From the NCBI GenBank assembly GCA_016490735.1, contig JAEMWC010000237.1, forward strand, positions 521,001 through 585,000: a DNA stretch of 64,000 nucleotides, given 5' to 3'. The translations under genes were made by a program, and so were the position numbers. Each line of letters begins with the position of its first letter. Positions within the stretch are counted from its first letter, which is position 1. The notes below the pieces were generated by a model that was given only the letters and a program-made list of their open reading frames with translations, was not told the DNA's origin and ran no database searches. This DNA comes from Pachyseris speciosa (taxonomy: Eukaryota > Cnidaria > Anthozoa > Scleractinia > Pachyseridae). Positions 37,301 through 47,641 of the stretch are shown here, piece after piece.

Positions 37301-38252
37301 TTTAAAGTCTGAACAACTAATATGTTAAGAGAAATGTCCATACGAATGTTTGCAAGTTCAACAGTGAGAAGAAAGCTTTTAACATGACCAAACTTAACTC
37401 CAGATGTTTCCCCATGGCTGCTCCATACTAAACTAATTTTGAGCGGTTGTACCTTTTGTTGAATAATTCAAGTACGGGGCATCACACACCCATGTGACTT
37501 TGACAGGTACATGTAGTTTATTTACTATTTTTCCACAATATCTCAATTTCTGGTCATTAGTTTTTGAATGATAAGCAATTTTAGTTTTATTTACGTGACG
37601 TGAAACTGACTGCAGAAACCTTACTCTCTTTCTTATGTCTCAAATGAATTTGTAAACAGATTATTTTTTCTCCACACAATTTCACCGAGACTCCATTAAT
37701 GTTTATGCAAAAAAATCCTACATCGTTTGATAAGTGTTTCCTTTCTCAAACACTTAGCAGAAATGTTCATCGAAGCGAAAACAAGTGTGCTTAGTTTTTT
37801 GCAATAAATACACAATTTTTAACCTCATTAGCTATGCTGAACCTCAGTGGTCGTGGAGGGCATTGTTACTGCCTCTGATGTAAATAACCCGGGTTCGACT
37901 TCTTCTAGTGGCACCTATCGTGTTTTTTTTTTCATTTCTTTCTTTTTCGTCTCTCTTTTTCTTCTTCTTTTATAAATATTTTTTACAAGTGTTATTATTA
38001 TTGTTCGCAATGGTTGAGCTGTGAGGCAATTTCGTAATTTTAAAGGGTTATATGTTGATCTGATGGGGTCTACCAATATACAATGCAAAGAAATAGACTC
38101 CAACACAAGCTAAGCACAATGCGTCGGATGTACATTGTAAGAAAGACAGACGTCTCTCTATTCTTTTGTTTAGTGCTAAATTAGAGATGCAATACTGTTT
38201 TTTGCAAGCCCAAGTTTAGGCTGATTGTAGCCTCTTGTTGTTGTTATTATTA

Positions 38253-38315
<63 letters not shown>

Positions 38316-41300
38316 CCCACCTACTATGAAATCCACTTCGTGCAGCCCAGTTGGTTTGTTTGAAAACCAGTATATACAATATATGTACACTTAAATACAT
38401 GTTTGACTCTGTTCCATTTAAAGTTTCACTGCACAAAAGTCATCTAAAGGTGGAAATGGTGTTTTAAGATTTGAAATAAGCCCCCTCTCTCTCTATTATA
38501 CCCCCTTTTAATGTGGTCTGAAATTAAATAAGCCCTTCTCCTTTGTTCGTGTGGCTGTGTCTGTTTGTTTCAGTTTGTGACTGTTTCTCATTATTATTGT
38601 CTTTGTAGAATGCATGGGCTCAAATCAGGGAAGACTCTGAAGGAATTCCGTGGACATACCTCATTTGTAAATGATGCCATTTTCACAACAGATGCACATA
38701 ATGTAATCAGTGCCAGCAGTGATGGAACAGTTAAGGTACAACAGAAACAGCTACTAACATGTACAACAACAATTTATGACAACAGTGAAAGCTAACTTTA
38801 CTGGTACATGTACTCTAAACTGTAGAATGATGTAATTAATTTTATATTTATTGTAAATAAAGTGGATGGTACAAATGGCCCACAGAATATTGCATTTCAA
38901 ATTTTAGGTTACTTAATTTGTTTTCATTATCATTATGCTTTAACTATCAGAATTTTAACCTATTTTAACCTTAAGTCCTACAGTGTAAATAGGTTAAAGT
39001 TCTGATTTTGCTGAGACTTGCATCATAATTATTAGTAATACATAAAATATGAGTGGAAGCATTTAAAACGGCTCACCTGCAGCTCGCCGTTTTAAAGCCC
39101 ATAAAGGTCCGAGGACGCAAATATTTTATCTTACTTGTGAAATGAAACAATAGATTGTGTTTGTCGTGTTTGTAATTTTAATCAGTAGAGATCTGTATCA
39201 AAGTTAATGCATACTAATTAGCAGAGCAGGAGTCTTATGAAAGTTAATGATCTTTATTGGGGTTTAGAGAGGTACATGTGACTCAAATACTACCCGTAGA
39301 TTGGTTGTTAGTCTTATGAATTATTAATGAATTTTACAATAACTGGTAACACTACCTTGTAATTTCTGCCCAAAATGTTGGCCCAGTGTTTTCTCCCCTG
39401 TTCATCAGTTGTCTTCAATGTACAGTTGAGAGGAGTGACTTGGTTACCTCTTGGGTTAATAAATGGGTTCAGTGGAGTAAGTCAACTTGTTTTGTTGTTG
39501 ACAGAGTAACATGTATTTTTAATGTAACAAATCAATTTTTAAACAATAATATTACATGTATCATTCAATGGAGTTTAAACATCTGGTGGTAAATTTCAAT
39601 GGAATATCATGCAACAATAAGAACTTGAAGGGAAAATAATACAGTGTAAATGTAGTAAACTTACTAATGTAAAAAGAAACCTGCCATGTTCTGTAGTTTT
39701 GTATGTTATTTTTAGTACTCAGTGCCATTAGCATTGTATCGTTCTGTAGCATTTGTTTGAAAACCAGGGCTGGTTGTTTGAAAGCTGATTAACCCTAATC
39801 CAAGATAAAAAATTAACCAAGGGGTTTATTTCTCTATCCACAAACATAAAATTGTTCAATGCTGATATTCTGCAAAATTTTAGATTAGAGGACGCCAATC
39901 CTGAAAAGCAAAAAGCAGCAAAAGAAACCTTCATCTAACAGTTAAAAACTGCAACCATAGTTTAGGCTAATCCTGGATTAAGTTAATTGGCTTTCGAACA
40001 ACTGGGCCCAGAAACTTACTCATTTAGCTACTGTAGCACTACCTTACACATGTACGTTATGATTTCCCTTTGTTATCAGCTGTGGAACATCAAAACCACT
40101 GAATGTCTTCACACGTTCAAGCCATCTGTAGGAAGTGTTGCAACTGACATCACTGTTAACTCAGTGCATGTGATGCCTAGGAATCCAGAACAGTTTGTGG
40201 TGTGCAATAGAACAAGCACTGTTCTCGTCATGAACATGCAAGGACAGGTCAGTGTTTCAAATAACCATGATTCAATGAAATGTAACATGTGGTACCTGTA
40301 CGTTGCATTGACCATATTCCGGAATAGGACTGAACTGAACACCCTCCAGATTGGTTGTTTTAGGTAAATTAATTGGAGAGAGGAGTATACAGCTGTTACT
40401 ACTTTGCACTTGTCACTGCACACAATATACATGGCCTATTTTATTATTCTGGTAAATCCAAAACACTCTTATAACAGACTTTTAGTAATCAGTGTATAAT
40501 TATACACTTGTTTCAGAAAAACCATGGCCTATTGACTGCACCAGTGACCATGTGTCCTTAGTTGAACTTGTTGCTTTAAGGCTCATTGGTTTCGATATGT
40601 AGTGTGTACAGTACAGCTGTACCAGACCCTTGACCTACTGGTTGGGTCATAGTCAACAGTCACCTATTCCACTATTTTCAACTTGTGTGTGCATGCCATA
40701 GTTATACTTTTCTTTCAATGCACTTTGTTCTTTGAGGGTGGTGTTGTGTTTTGTGTAGCTTTTCAGCTTTTTAATTTTAAAATCAAAATTTGAAACTGAT
40801 TTCATATGTATTCAGATTGTGCGTAGCTTCACCAGTGGTAAAAGAGATGGAGGTGACTTTGTATGCTGTACACTCTCCCCCAGGGGAGAATGGATCTACT
40901 GTGTAGGAGAGGACATGGTCATGTACTGTTTTAGTACCACGACAGGAAAACTAGAGCAGTCATTACAGGTTTGTGTATATAAACTGCCATTTCTTTATGC
41001 GAGAACATTATTAGTTACCCCTTGTTTTGGTACCATAAAGTTCTGAAAGTAATGGCCCTCATTACTTTCAGCAGCCTTTTCTTATCGCTGCTTTTGGAGG
41101 ATCGCTACTTTCGGGAGGTCGCTACTTTACAGTAGTATGTCAAGATCAGAGTGTGACAGTTAAAATGATTTATAGCTTTACAGCATTCCATTGATTAGGG
41201 AACTACGCAACTGTTCATAGTTTTAGGGTGTTTTTTTTGTGGGGAATAAGAATTACTGTACTGTAACTATTATCCACTCCCTGTCAGGGTTTTTTTTTAC

Positions 41301-42796
41301 AACACTGGCCAAGGGACTTTTACCAAACTGCTTGTGCAGTTAACAATAATTAAGCAATTAGTTTTTACTCAAATGACTGAACATTCTCTCCATCCCACAC
41401 TAAAAAGTTAATTGTTCCAAACTTTCTAACTGATGCGACATCTACATCAGTGTTACTGCATGAAATTCTGACAGCGACATGTGGCCCTTCCAAAATTGTG
41501 GCATGTAAAGGTCTGAAATTCAGACAGGGGACATAAAGACCCCCCCCCCCCCCCCCACCACCAACAGGACCTCATAAAATGAAGTAACTAATAATGTGAA
41601 TATCAAATTAGGACAGACAGACACTTGGGGTGGTCACTGCCAGAGATTTGTTACGTCCCTAGTGGTACTTTTTCATCCAACAAAGTCAGATTAAATGAAC
41701 GTACTACAGGACCTGTGGTTTAGTGTCCTTATCTGAAAAGACTAGAAAGTTTAACTGTTTGTAGATATCATTTTTTTTTTGGCACAGCTACCAAAATGAA
41801 GTTGCTCAAACATGACTCACATTGGTACGCTGTAGGGGGATATTGGGGCTGTATAACCTGGCTCTCTTCACCACTTCTGACATTTAAATTTTTGTAATAT
41901 TTAATGTGAGTCTGAACCCCTTCCAAGATTTCAAACTATTCAACACACACTATAACATGTTGGTCACAGCTCCACAATAAATGGGGTTTGCAGAATTTAT
42001 TTGGGCTCATGTTGAGTACTGATCCAAGTGGAAATGCTGGAAACTGGTTTGAGTCACCTTATGGCATAATGTTGGCTGCCTTTTAATACAGTAATGCCAT
42101 CCTTTTTATATAATTATCTGCACTGGGTGACAACTTAGCATCATTAATTAGGAGGCTATCTTGTGAACTAATAATGCCGCTTATTAATTTTCCTCCTGTG
42201 AGGTTCATTGGAGAACAACATGCTTGTACAAGTACACACCATGTACACCATACAAGCAAGAGCCATGCTTAGTAAGAGAGTTGCAAGTTACAGCAGTACT
42301 TAGTTTAACAAGTTCTTTATAGTGGTGGCTTTTAAAGTAGCCTCCTTTGCAGCCGTTGTTTGTGTCGGTCCTATTCTTCCTCCCCACTGTCTGCTGAACA
42401 GAGACGGACATTCCATTCCAGGAACTGACCAATCACATCGTGGCTTTTAAATTTCAGTGGCTAAGTTTTCGTAGCCTCCTTTGCAGCCGTTGTTTGTGTC
42501 GGTTATATTCTCCCTCCTGATTGGATACTCAAACACAATGGGAATGGAATGTTTGGCTCAGTTTAGCAGACGTTGATTGGGAGAGAGAATAGGACCAACA
42601 TGAACAACAGCTGCAAAGGAGGCTACTCTTAAAGGAGCCATAGGTGGTGAAAGGGTCAGTGCCAGGGATGCTGACTTTTTCTTTTCCTAAACTTTAGGTT
42701 CATGACAAGGATGTGATAGGTGTGGTACACCACCCACACAACAATCTGATCTCCACATACAGTGAAGATGGACAGCTTAAACTATGGCAACCATAG
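22396..42796 (+). CDS. SMU1: SMU1, WD40-repeat spliceosome protein
   Basis: Twelve exons: 22396-22421, 31078-31144, 32087-32230, 32866-33018, 33863-33914, 34945-35132, 36108-36344, 36544-36671, 38609-38735, 40080-40247, 40816-40968, 42698-42796. All junctions are GT..AG and in phase. The total is 513 codons plus stop, the same length as vertebrate SMU1 as I recall it. The N-terminal LisH ([19 protein letters not shown]) and CTLH ([20 protein letters not shown]) are seen in residues 1-90, a linker with [20 protein letters not shown] follows, then a WD40 propeller from about residue 210 ([37 protein letters not shown]) to the end ([12 protein letters not shown]). SMU1 works in the nucleus with RED/IK in the spliceosomal B complex and affects splice-site choice. 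The first exon is only 26 nt of coding and was placed by phase and by MALEVESA. Intron 1 is 8.7 kb and full of transposons, including an opposite-strand transposase gene. No break was found. Confidence 0.97.
23010..23250. repeat. Foldback within the transposon's 3' end
   Basis: GAATTCGGTGACCCTAT (23020-23036) pairs with ATAGGGGTCACCGAACTC (23229-23246), and the inside arms AAAAAAATTCTGTGG (23090-23104) and CCACAGAATTTTTT (23158-23171) pair as well. It looks like a small foldback element or a structured end downstream of the transposase stop; no duplication was resolved. Confidence 0.6.
23473..27487 (-). CDS. Transposase with Mutator-like core and C-terminal DEDDh exonuclease domain
   Basis: Three exons: 26978-27487, 26550-26640, 23473-26054, joined by GT..AG at phases 0 and 1, about 1060 aa with no stop or frameshift. 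The N-terminal part is basic ([20 protein letters not shown]); the first 100 residues are uncertain because an internal ATG could also serve. The core has [10 protein letters not shown] (near residue 330), a CxxC..HDCxxxH cluster (TCRVC ... HDCRNNH) and YIGDDDST (near 423), whose aspartates are plausible catalytic residues of a Mutator-like DDE/D transposase. Near residue 748 begins a 3'-5' exonuclease fold: VVFDTETT (motif I), [14 protein letters not shown] (motif II) and [10 protein letters not shown] (motif III). This domain resembles the exonuclease-like C-terminus of PML in vertebrates (inference). The role is cut-and-paste movement; the exonuclease may trim or repair ends. The gene is whole and may still be functional. 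Confidence 0.78.
27614..29837. mobile_element. Large palindromic element, ~0.8 kb arms, 6-bp duplication CATTTG
   Basis: The left arm 27614-28416 and right arm 28954-29837 are near-identical inverted copies with a ~540 bp unique centre. The ends are AAGGGCTCGGGGCAAGA and (reverse complement) AGGGGCTCGCGGCAAGA. CATTTG flanks at 27608-27613 and 29838-29843. Each arm has an open frame for the same peptide (28059-28514 plus; 29080-29391 minus; [19 protein letters not shown]). The right arm keeps about 85 bp that the left lacks, between CAGAGGG and GGGAACATTACGGAG. No transposase is encoded, so it is non-autonomous. It starts only 16 bp from the Kolobok element. Confidence 0.82.
30072..30840. mobile_element. 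MITE with TTA duplication carrying an array of ATCGGTCGA-like words
   Basis: Ends TGCACCTATCAATGTCAAGC and (reverse complement) TGCACCTATCAATGCCAAGC, flanked by TTA at 30069-30071 and 30841-30843, which suggests PIF/Harbinger. The inside at 30398-30612 is a run of imperfect alternating words (ATATCGGCTGAGTG, CGACATATCAACC, GTATCGGTCGATATG) of about 20 bp period. It is non-coding. Confidence 0.72.
31378..31830. mobile_element. Pogo/Tigger-like MITE, TA target site
   Basis: Ends CAGTCAAACCTCTATTAAGC and (reverse complement) CAGTCAAACCTCTATTAAGC, flanked by TA (31376-31377; 31831-31832). Further copies of GACCGCTTAATAGAGG lie just inside each end. The ends are like those of pogo-type elements of the Tc1/mariner group. 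It is 453 bp in SMU1 intron 2 and non-coding. Confidence 0.83.
32571..32694. repeat. Short foldback, ~45 bp arms
   Basis: AATAGGCTACTTTCGAATTG, continuing through GTGGGAGAGCAAAAGAACAG, is answered by TTGACTCTGTTCTTTTGTTC, TCCCACAATTTGAAACTAGC and CTATT. It would form a long hairpin in SMU1 intron 3. Target duplication was not resolved. Confidence 0.8.
33378..33735 (-). mobile_element. LINE 3' end with (ATC)n tail
   Basis: On the minus strand the sequence encodes [20 protein letters not shown] and KKELMRHLQ, the usual end of many LINE reverse-transcriptase ORFs. It is followed by an AT-rich 3' part and a (ATC)n tail (plus GATGATG at 33378-33400). A dead 5'-truncated insertion in SMU1 intron 4. 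Confidence 0.72.
34324..34555. repeat. Dispersed repeat, copy 2
   Basis: Similar over most of its length to 6088-6296 (AAACCAAAATCAAAGCAATT, ACACAAACAGCACAATGACC, AATCAGAATTCAGAGC). It lies in SMU1 intron 5. Confidence 0.6.
36768..36860. repeat. C-rich and (CA)n low-complexity tract
   Basis: Runs of CCCCCTCC-type sequence followed by ACACACACACACA in SMU1 intron 8. A similar pure C-run is at 41539-41557 in intron 11. Confidence 0.9.
37110..38240 (+). mobile_element. Repeat family with tRNA-like core, copy A (plus an adjoining 3' fragment)
   Basis: 37262-38240 matches 56018-57330 block by block: TTGTCACGTATCGGAAAA, CTGAACAACTAATATGTTAA, AGAAGAAAGCTTTTAACATG, then a tRNA-like piece with a B box (CCGGGTTCGACTTCTTC, 37889-37905), ACAAGTGTTATTATTATTGT, TTGAGCTGTGAGGCAATTT and TTTAGGCTGATTGTAGCCTC. 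It ends in a TTG/TTA microsatellite at 38236-38314. A second 3' portion (37130-37250) precedes it. The family is probably a SINE or SINE-bearing composite. SMU1 intron 8. Confidence 0.65.
38236..38314. repeat. (TTA/TTG)n microsatellite
   Basis: About 26 triplets, mostly ATT, at the tail of the repeat copy that ends near 38240. Confidence 0.97.
42338..42625. mobile_element. MITE with TAGCCTCCTTTGCAGC ends, 9-bp near-duplication
   Basis: Left end TAGCCTCCTTTGCAGCCGTT; right end AACAGCTGCAAAGGAGGCTA. Flanks CTTTTAAAG (42329-42337) and CTCTTAAAG (42626-42634) differ at one base. A second direct copy of the left end sits inside at 42472-42510, so either two elements are nested or the terminus was duplicated. 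A 9-bp duplication suggests a Mutator-type element. SMU1 intron 11. Confidence 0.7.
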
Positions 42797-43150
42797 CACT
42801 TTTTCAAAGGGTTTCAGCCTGACTTGAGGTTAGAACCTCTTAGTTACAGATATCATTATTTTGAGGACGATGGAAAACAATGAAGTGTGGGTCAAGTGCA
42901 TAAGATTTTCGTCATTTTAGAACAAACAGCAAAATTAATGGTTCAAGTCAACTTCCAAATATATGTTCTTCAAAGTGAGTTGTATGCTAAAAGGACAGGG
43001 TAATTTATGACCCACTGCAGACGAGAACTTCTGCCACAACAAGGACACTTCTGGAGTGGAGCTAGTTTAAATCTTTGTAAATTCATTAATGATATTACCT
43101 TTTCCAATGTTTATAAGTAAGTTTACAATTTGAGTATGTTAGCAATTTGA
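42797..43150. other. SMU1 3' untranslated region and downstream flank
   Basis: Follows the SMU1 stop codon. No canonical AATAAA was found before the Penelope pair that begins near 43150, so the polyadenylation site cannot be placed. Confidence 0.4.
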
Positions 43151-44416
43151 AATTTAAAATACATTAACAGTTACAATTATGCGCATGCAAATGCATGAGT
43201 GAGAATTACGTAATCGAGTCACAAGAAGCAAAAATCGTTGTTGTGTTGTAATTGCGCATTTAGTTCTGGTTTTAAGCCGCTGATTTAGATCGCTTCTTTG
43301 AGCTTAAGACAATGTCTAGTTTTACCTGAATCTATAATCTTGAAGCAGTCAACTGAACATTTGCGTTTACAACTAGGTGAACCATTCAGGTGTTTGAAAA
43401 CATGAGAATATTTGTCAGTTGAGAGATGCTCTTTTACCCTGGTTGTAAGGTGGCGTGACGTCTCGCCAATGTAACGTGAGTTACATCCTGCACAAGTAAA
43501 TTGATACACACCCAGAGATTTTAACGCATCTGGAATAGGATCTTTGAAACTGAAAAAATTCTTGATTTTGAAAGAAGAAAAAACAATTCTGATGTCTATA
43601 TCTTTGCAATAAACGTTTAATAAGCGTTTTAGTTTTTTGCGAGCGACGGTAGAGAAATCACCCAAAAATGGCAGTTTGAAGTATCGAATACCTGTAGTGT
43701 TTTCCCCAGTAGTAGAAGTGTTGTTTTGAGTTGGTCTAGAAGAAAATTTGTTTTTATACCCCTCAATGATCTTATCTATGAGAGGGCTAGGAAAGGAGTT
43801 GCGTTGAAGTGTTACAGATAGTTGTTGAAGATCTTTTTCCCCCCAGTGGTGGTGTTGATTTTAAAAATTCTGTCAACCAAAGTGTAAATCAGACCAACCT
43901 TATACCTAAAGCAAGTAAAACTAAGGAAATTAGTAAGAAGCCCAGTGTAAATGCTCTTGTGATATATTGAAGTGATACAAGAAGTCCCCGAGTTATCCAC
44001 AAGAACATCCAGAAAGGGGAGTTTCCCACTGAGTTGAGTTTCATAAATAAACCTAATGTTAGGATGTCTAGAATTGAGATAACTTAAAAACTTCATTGCG
44101 TCCTGCTCATTGTAAAATAGACGGAAAGTGTCATCGACATATCTGCGGTAATAGAGCAACTGATCATAGTAAGAACCATTAAACAGGAAATGGGTTTGTG
44201 AAGTAGCAAAAGTAAACAATTCTTTAAGATTAGCCTTGTTAATAGGAAACTGAGGGTTGTGCTTAAAAATGGTCTCTATGGCGAGGTTGATTGTCTCACT
44301 AAGCGGGATATTAGTGAAAAGGCTTTCAACGTCAAACGAGATCAAAAATTTGTTCTGGGATTGAATATCAGTGAATTCATTCACAAAGGAGAACGAGTCT
44401 TGTGTGGTATGTATGT
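43150..44416 (-). mobile_element. Penelope-like retroelement fragment: RT end plus GIY-YIG endonuclease
   Basis: On the minus strand 43812-44462 encodes reverse-transcriptase motifs LISFDVESLFTNIPL and YYRRYVDDTFRLF (the YVDD catalytic box), then LPFLDVLV. Further down 43285-43665 encodes the GIY-YIG endonuclease: VYQFTCAGCNSRYIGETSRH, LTTRVKEHLSTDK and SHVFKHLNGSPSC. The two parts are in different frames, and the element lacks its 5' half. The order RT then GIY-YIG is diagnostic of Penelope-like elements. Its 3' end faces left. Confidence 0.85.
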
Positions 44417-45110
44417 TAAAATCAACAACACCACCACTGGGCAAGAAAAAGATCTTCAACAACTATCTATAACACTTCAATGCAACTCCTTTCCTAGCCA
44501 TCTCATAGATAAGATCATCTCAAGACCAACTCAAAACAACACTTCTACTACTGGGGAAAACACTACAGGTATTCGATACTTCAAACTGCCATTTGTAGGT
44601 GATTTCTCTACCGTCGCTCGCAAAAACTAAAACACTTGTTAAATGTTTATTGCAAAGATATAGACATCAGAATTGTTTTTTCTTCTTTCAAAATCAAGAA
44701 TTTTTTCAGTTTCAAAAATCCTATTCCAGATGCGTTAAAATCTGTGGTTGTGTATCAATTTACTTGTGCGGGATGTAACTCCCGTTACATTGGCAAGACG
44801 TCATGCCACTTTACAACCAGGGTAAAGGAGCATCTCTCAACTGACAAAAATTCTCATGTTTTCAAACACCTGAATGGTTCACCTAGTTGTAAATGGTTGA
44901 CTGCTTCAAGATTATAGATTCAGGTAAAACTAGACATTGTCTAAAGCTCAAAGAAGCAATCTACATCAGCCGCTTAAAACCAGAACTAAATGTGCAATTA
45001 CAACACAACGATTTTTGCTTCGTGACTCGATTACGTAATTCACACTTGTGCATATGCACGTGCATAATTGTAACTGTTACTGTATTTAAAATTTATGATA
45101 ATTAATTTTG
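44417..45110 (+). mobile_element. Second Penelope-like copy in inverted orientation (GIY-YIG part)
   Basis: From AAAATCAACAACACCACCAC at 44414 onward the plus strand repeats the sequence of the minus-strand copy: SSFKIKNFFSFKNPIPDALK, YQFTCAGCNSRYIGKTSCHF and KHLNGSPSC, then a frameshift and CFKIIDSGKTRHCLKLKEAI. Both 3' ends point outward, so the two copies are head to head with about 550 bp of RT sequence between the arms. An internal stretch present in the minus copy (near 43745-43765) is missing here. Confidence 0.82.
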
Positions 45111-45301
45111 TTTGCCAAGAAACCTTTTTAATGATTTTCTGATGTGAATAGTGAGCTAAATTTTAGTCATTGCAACTAAGTAATGGTTTGTTTTGAAAGC
45201 AGTTTTGACTATTCTGACTGAAATGCATAAACTTGATCTATAGAAAAGAGACTGGTGATTACAAAATTTCCATGGTGGGGTCTTCTAGCTATTCAATTTT
45301 C

Positions 45302-45582
45302 CAAATTTGACTAGTTATTTTGACTTTTCTAGGGTGTTAAAGTAGCAAAATCTGGCCGTCGTCTGCCCCACGACTGAGTCAGAAGGGGCTTGGGTCTATT
45401 CTCGATTTGATGTCATAAACTGATATACAATGCATTAAGTCTTTGTAAACATGCATGCAAAACAGTTTGTGACATCAAATTGAGAATAGACCCAAGCCCC
45501 TACTGACTCGGTTGTGGGGCAGACAATGGCCAGATTTTGCAACTTTAACATCCTAGAAAAGTCAAAATAATTAGTCAAGATT
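45302..45582. repeat. Foldback / palindromic MITE, ~115 bp arms
   Basis: Left arm from CAAATTTGACTAGTTATTTT through CTGCCCCACGACTGAGTCAG and AGGGGCTTGGGTCTATTCTC; the right arm returns GAGAATAGACCCAAGCCCCT, CTGACTCGG, GGGGCAGAC and AATAATTAGTCAAGATTTG. The spacer is about 70 bp. Non-coding. Confidence 0.8.
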
Positions 45583-47641
45583 TGATAAAAAGGCGCAATG
45601 CGTTTCAAGCAGGTGCAAAGATTTATTATAGCAAAAACAAATTTTTGGGTTTAGGTGCACTTTAAGAATTGGTGTTTTTGAGCCACGGGTGTCAACCAGC
45701 AGTGAGGCCTTTTTCTCTTTTTACTCACCTTAGTGCTACCACATTTGTATTACTAAGTCTTTTAACTCTAATAGAGATGGTTCACTTAAAATTTTGTGCA
45801 CAACCACTGCCCAGATGTGAGAAATGTCCACTTCCAGTTGCAATATGTCGCTCAAATACGCCTTTGCTTAAGTTCCCTATTATCTTTCTTCAGTCTCTCT
45901 TCAAAGAGAAATGTCTACTGTAGTCAAATTGAGGCTACTGTCTGTTTAGTACAACTGTATTGAGAGATCTGGAGAACCAAAAGGAGCCAAGTGCTTCCAA
46001 GAGTGCACATCATCAGTCTGAAATTATGCCCAAACCAAAATCCAAAGAATACGTCCTTTCTCCCATTCAAATGCATGAGGGTCCAGTTTTCTACATCCAT
46101 ACTGTAGTAAAATAGTGTATATTGCTCAATAAAGACAGTTACACGTAATAAGTTCATGCTTGTAATTCCTTTTCCCCTGTGGACTTGATATGCAAACACT
46201 ACTAGGGAAGGATTTATTTGATGCTCACTGAACTGTTGTACAGTAAAATGTACTGGACTAAGTGACCTTGCAAATGATTATGGGGACATCATTGGCACAC
46301 AGGTCACACTATTTTTGAAACATTAATTTAATGTTCACTATCACAGCAAACAAGTTAAAAAGCGACATACCGTACATGAAGCCACTTTGAAGAGTACAAC
46401 CTCATTACAACAGGTCTGCTTACAATCTGAACATAATGCAGTGTCTTCAAGACAAAAAAAATGTACAGTATTGCTCTACTTGCAACTAGTTGACAAAAAA
46501 TGTTGAAAATACAACTGTAAGCGCATGCACAAGTGTGCATAGTAAAAGTGACCTCTTGTATTTACATTCAGTTGGTGCCCATTCCACATTAAGAAAGCCA
46601 TGTTTCAGCTTTAACAAATTCAAGCTGGCATTTATACATTGCACTTTGCAATATACTTTTAACAACTAATTCTTCAACTGCTGGATGAACAGCACAAAGA
46701 TAGGGCTACATGTATTTACTCAGATGTGAACTACAATGTAAACCTAGAACTTTTGTCTCTCTCTGAGAAAAAAAGTGACCCTCCAGTAGTTCCAAACCAA
46801 ACTAGTTGGGGTTCTAGGGGGCCTGTTGACAAGCCACACTACTATGCAGTGTACTACATGTTCTACTCCATCTTCTACCAAAGAGCCTCAGGTCAGACTC
46901 ACAAAGACCTAAGATGTATCGAGTACTTGACACATTTATGTAACAACAGACTAGTGTAAAGAGACACTACTCAGATATTGACTTAGAAAGACTTCATGAA
47001 TCTGCACCCTGATCATAAACTTAAGGTAACATAACTACCTTAAGCACTTTAATAGAGAGTACAGACATCACCCACAAGAACTTTGAATTTAACCTCTCAA
47101 AAAAATTACTTGGAAACACTAATTTTAATGCAAACTTCAATTAAAGAAAAATTAGCACTTGCCACTTTAAGCAGCATAATTCCTTTAGGACCACTTACAC
47201 TTTAAATGGAGGGTACTTGTGCCTTTTTGGGAATGAATGGAAGGGTATTCCCTTTATTTTGCTCCCAAAAACAAAACAAAAAAATTATTACAGTTGACTT
47301 GGAATACACAATATTCATTCCTTTGAGAATGGTTTGGTGGGGGAAATCATGTTCCTAACTTGCTACGACCTGGTATGGAAAGTCAGGTTCCGACACTTGG
47401 CCCATTTTGTGTGCTGGTCTTTCACAATTTCTGACAAAGGACTATCATATATTCCATTTTCAGAATTCCACATTCCATGGATATACTCCCTTATTCCTAA
47501 ACCACAACTGGAATAACCCCAGAAGAATGTGCCCAAAGTTTAGCAAAAGCAACCTGGGTTTCTACACATACATAAATTGATGGCTCTCAAGAGAATGGGC
47601 ATCAAAAGAAGTTTGAGGCAAATGACACATAAACAACTGTT
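45583..47641. other. Region 3' of the dispanin gene, no gene recognised
   Basis: Downstream (leftward) of the minus-strand dispanin stop. A possible AATAAA on the minus strand is TTTATT at 47253-47258, about 390 bp past the stop. No supported open frame. Confidence 0.4.

Noticed and set aside
43150..45110. LTR retrotransposon
   Set aside because: The GIY-YIG domain after a YVDD reverse transcriptase and the absence of direct LTRs point to a Penelope-like element.
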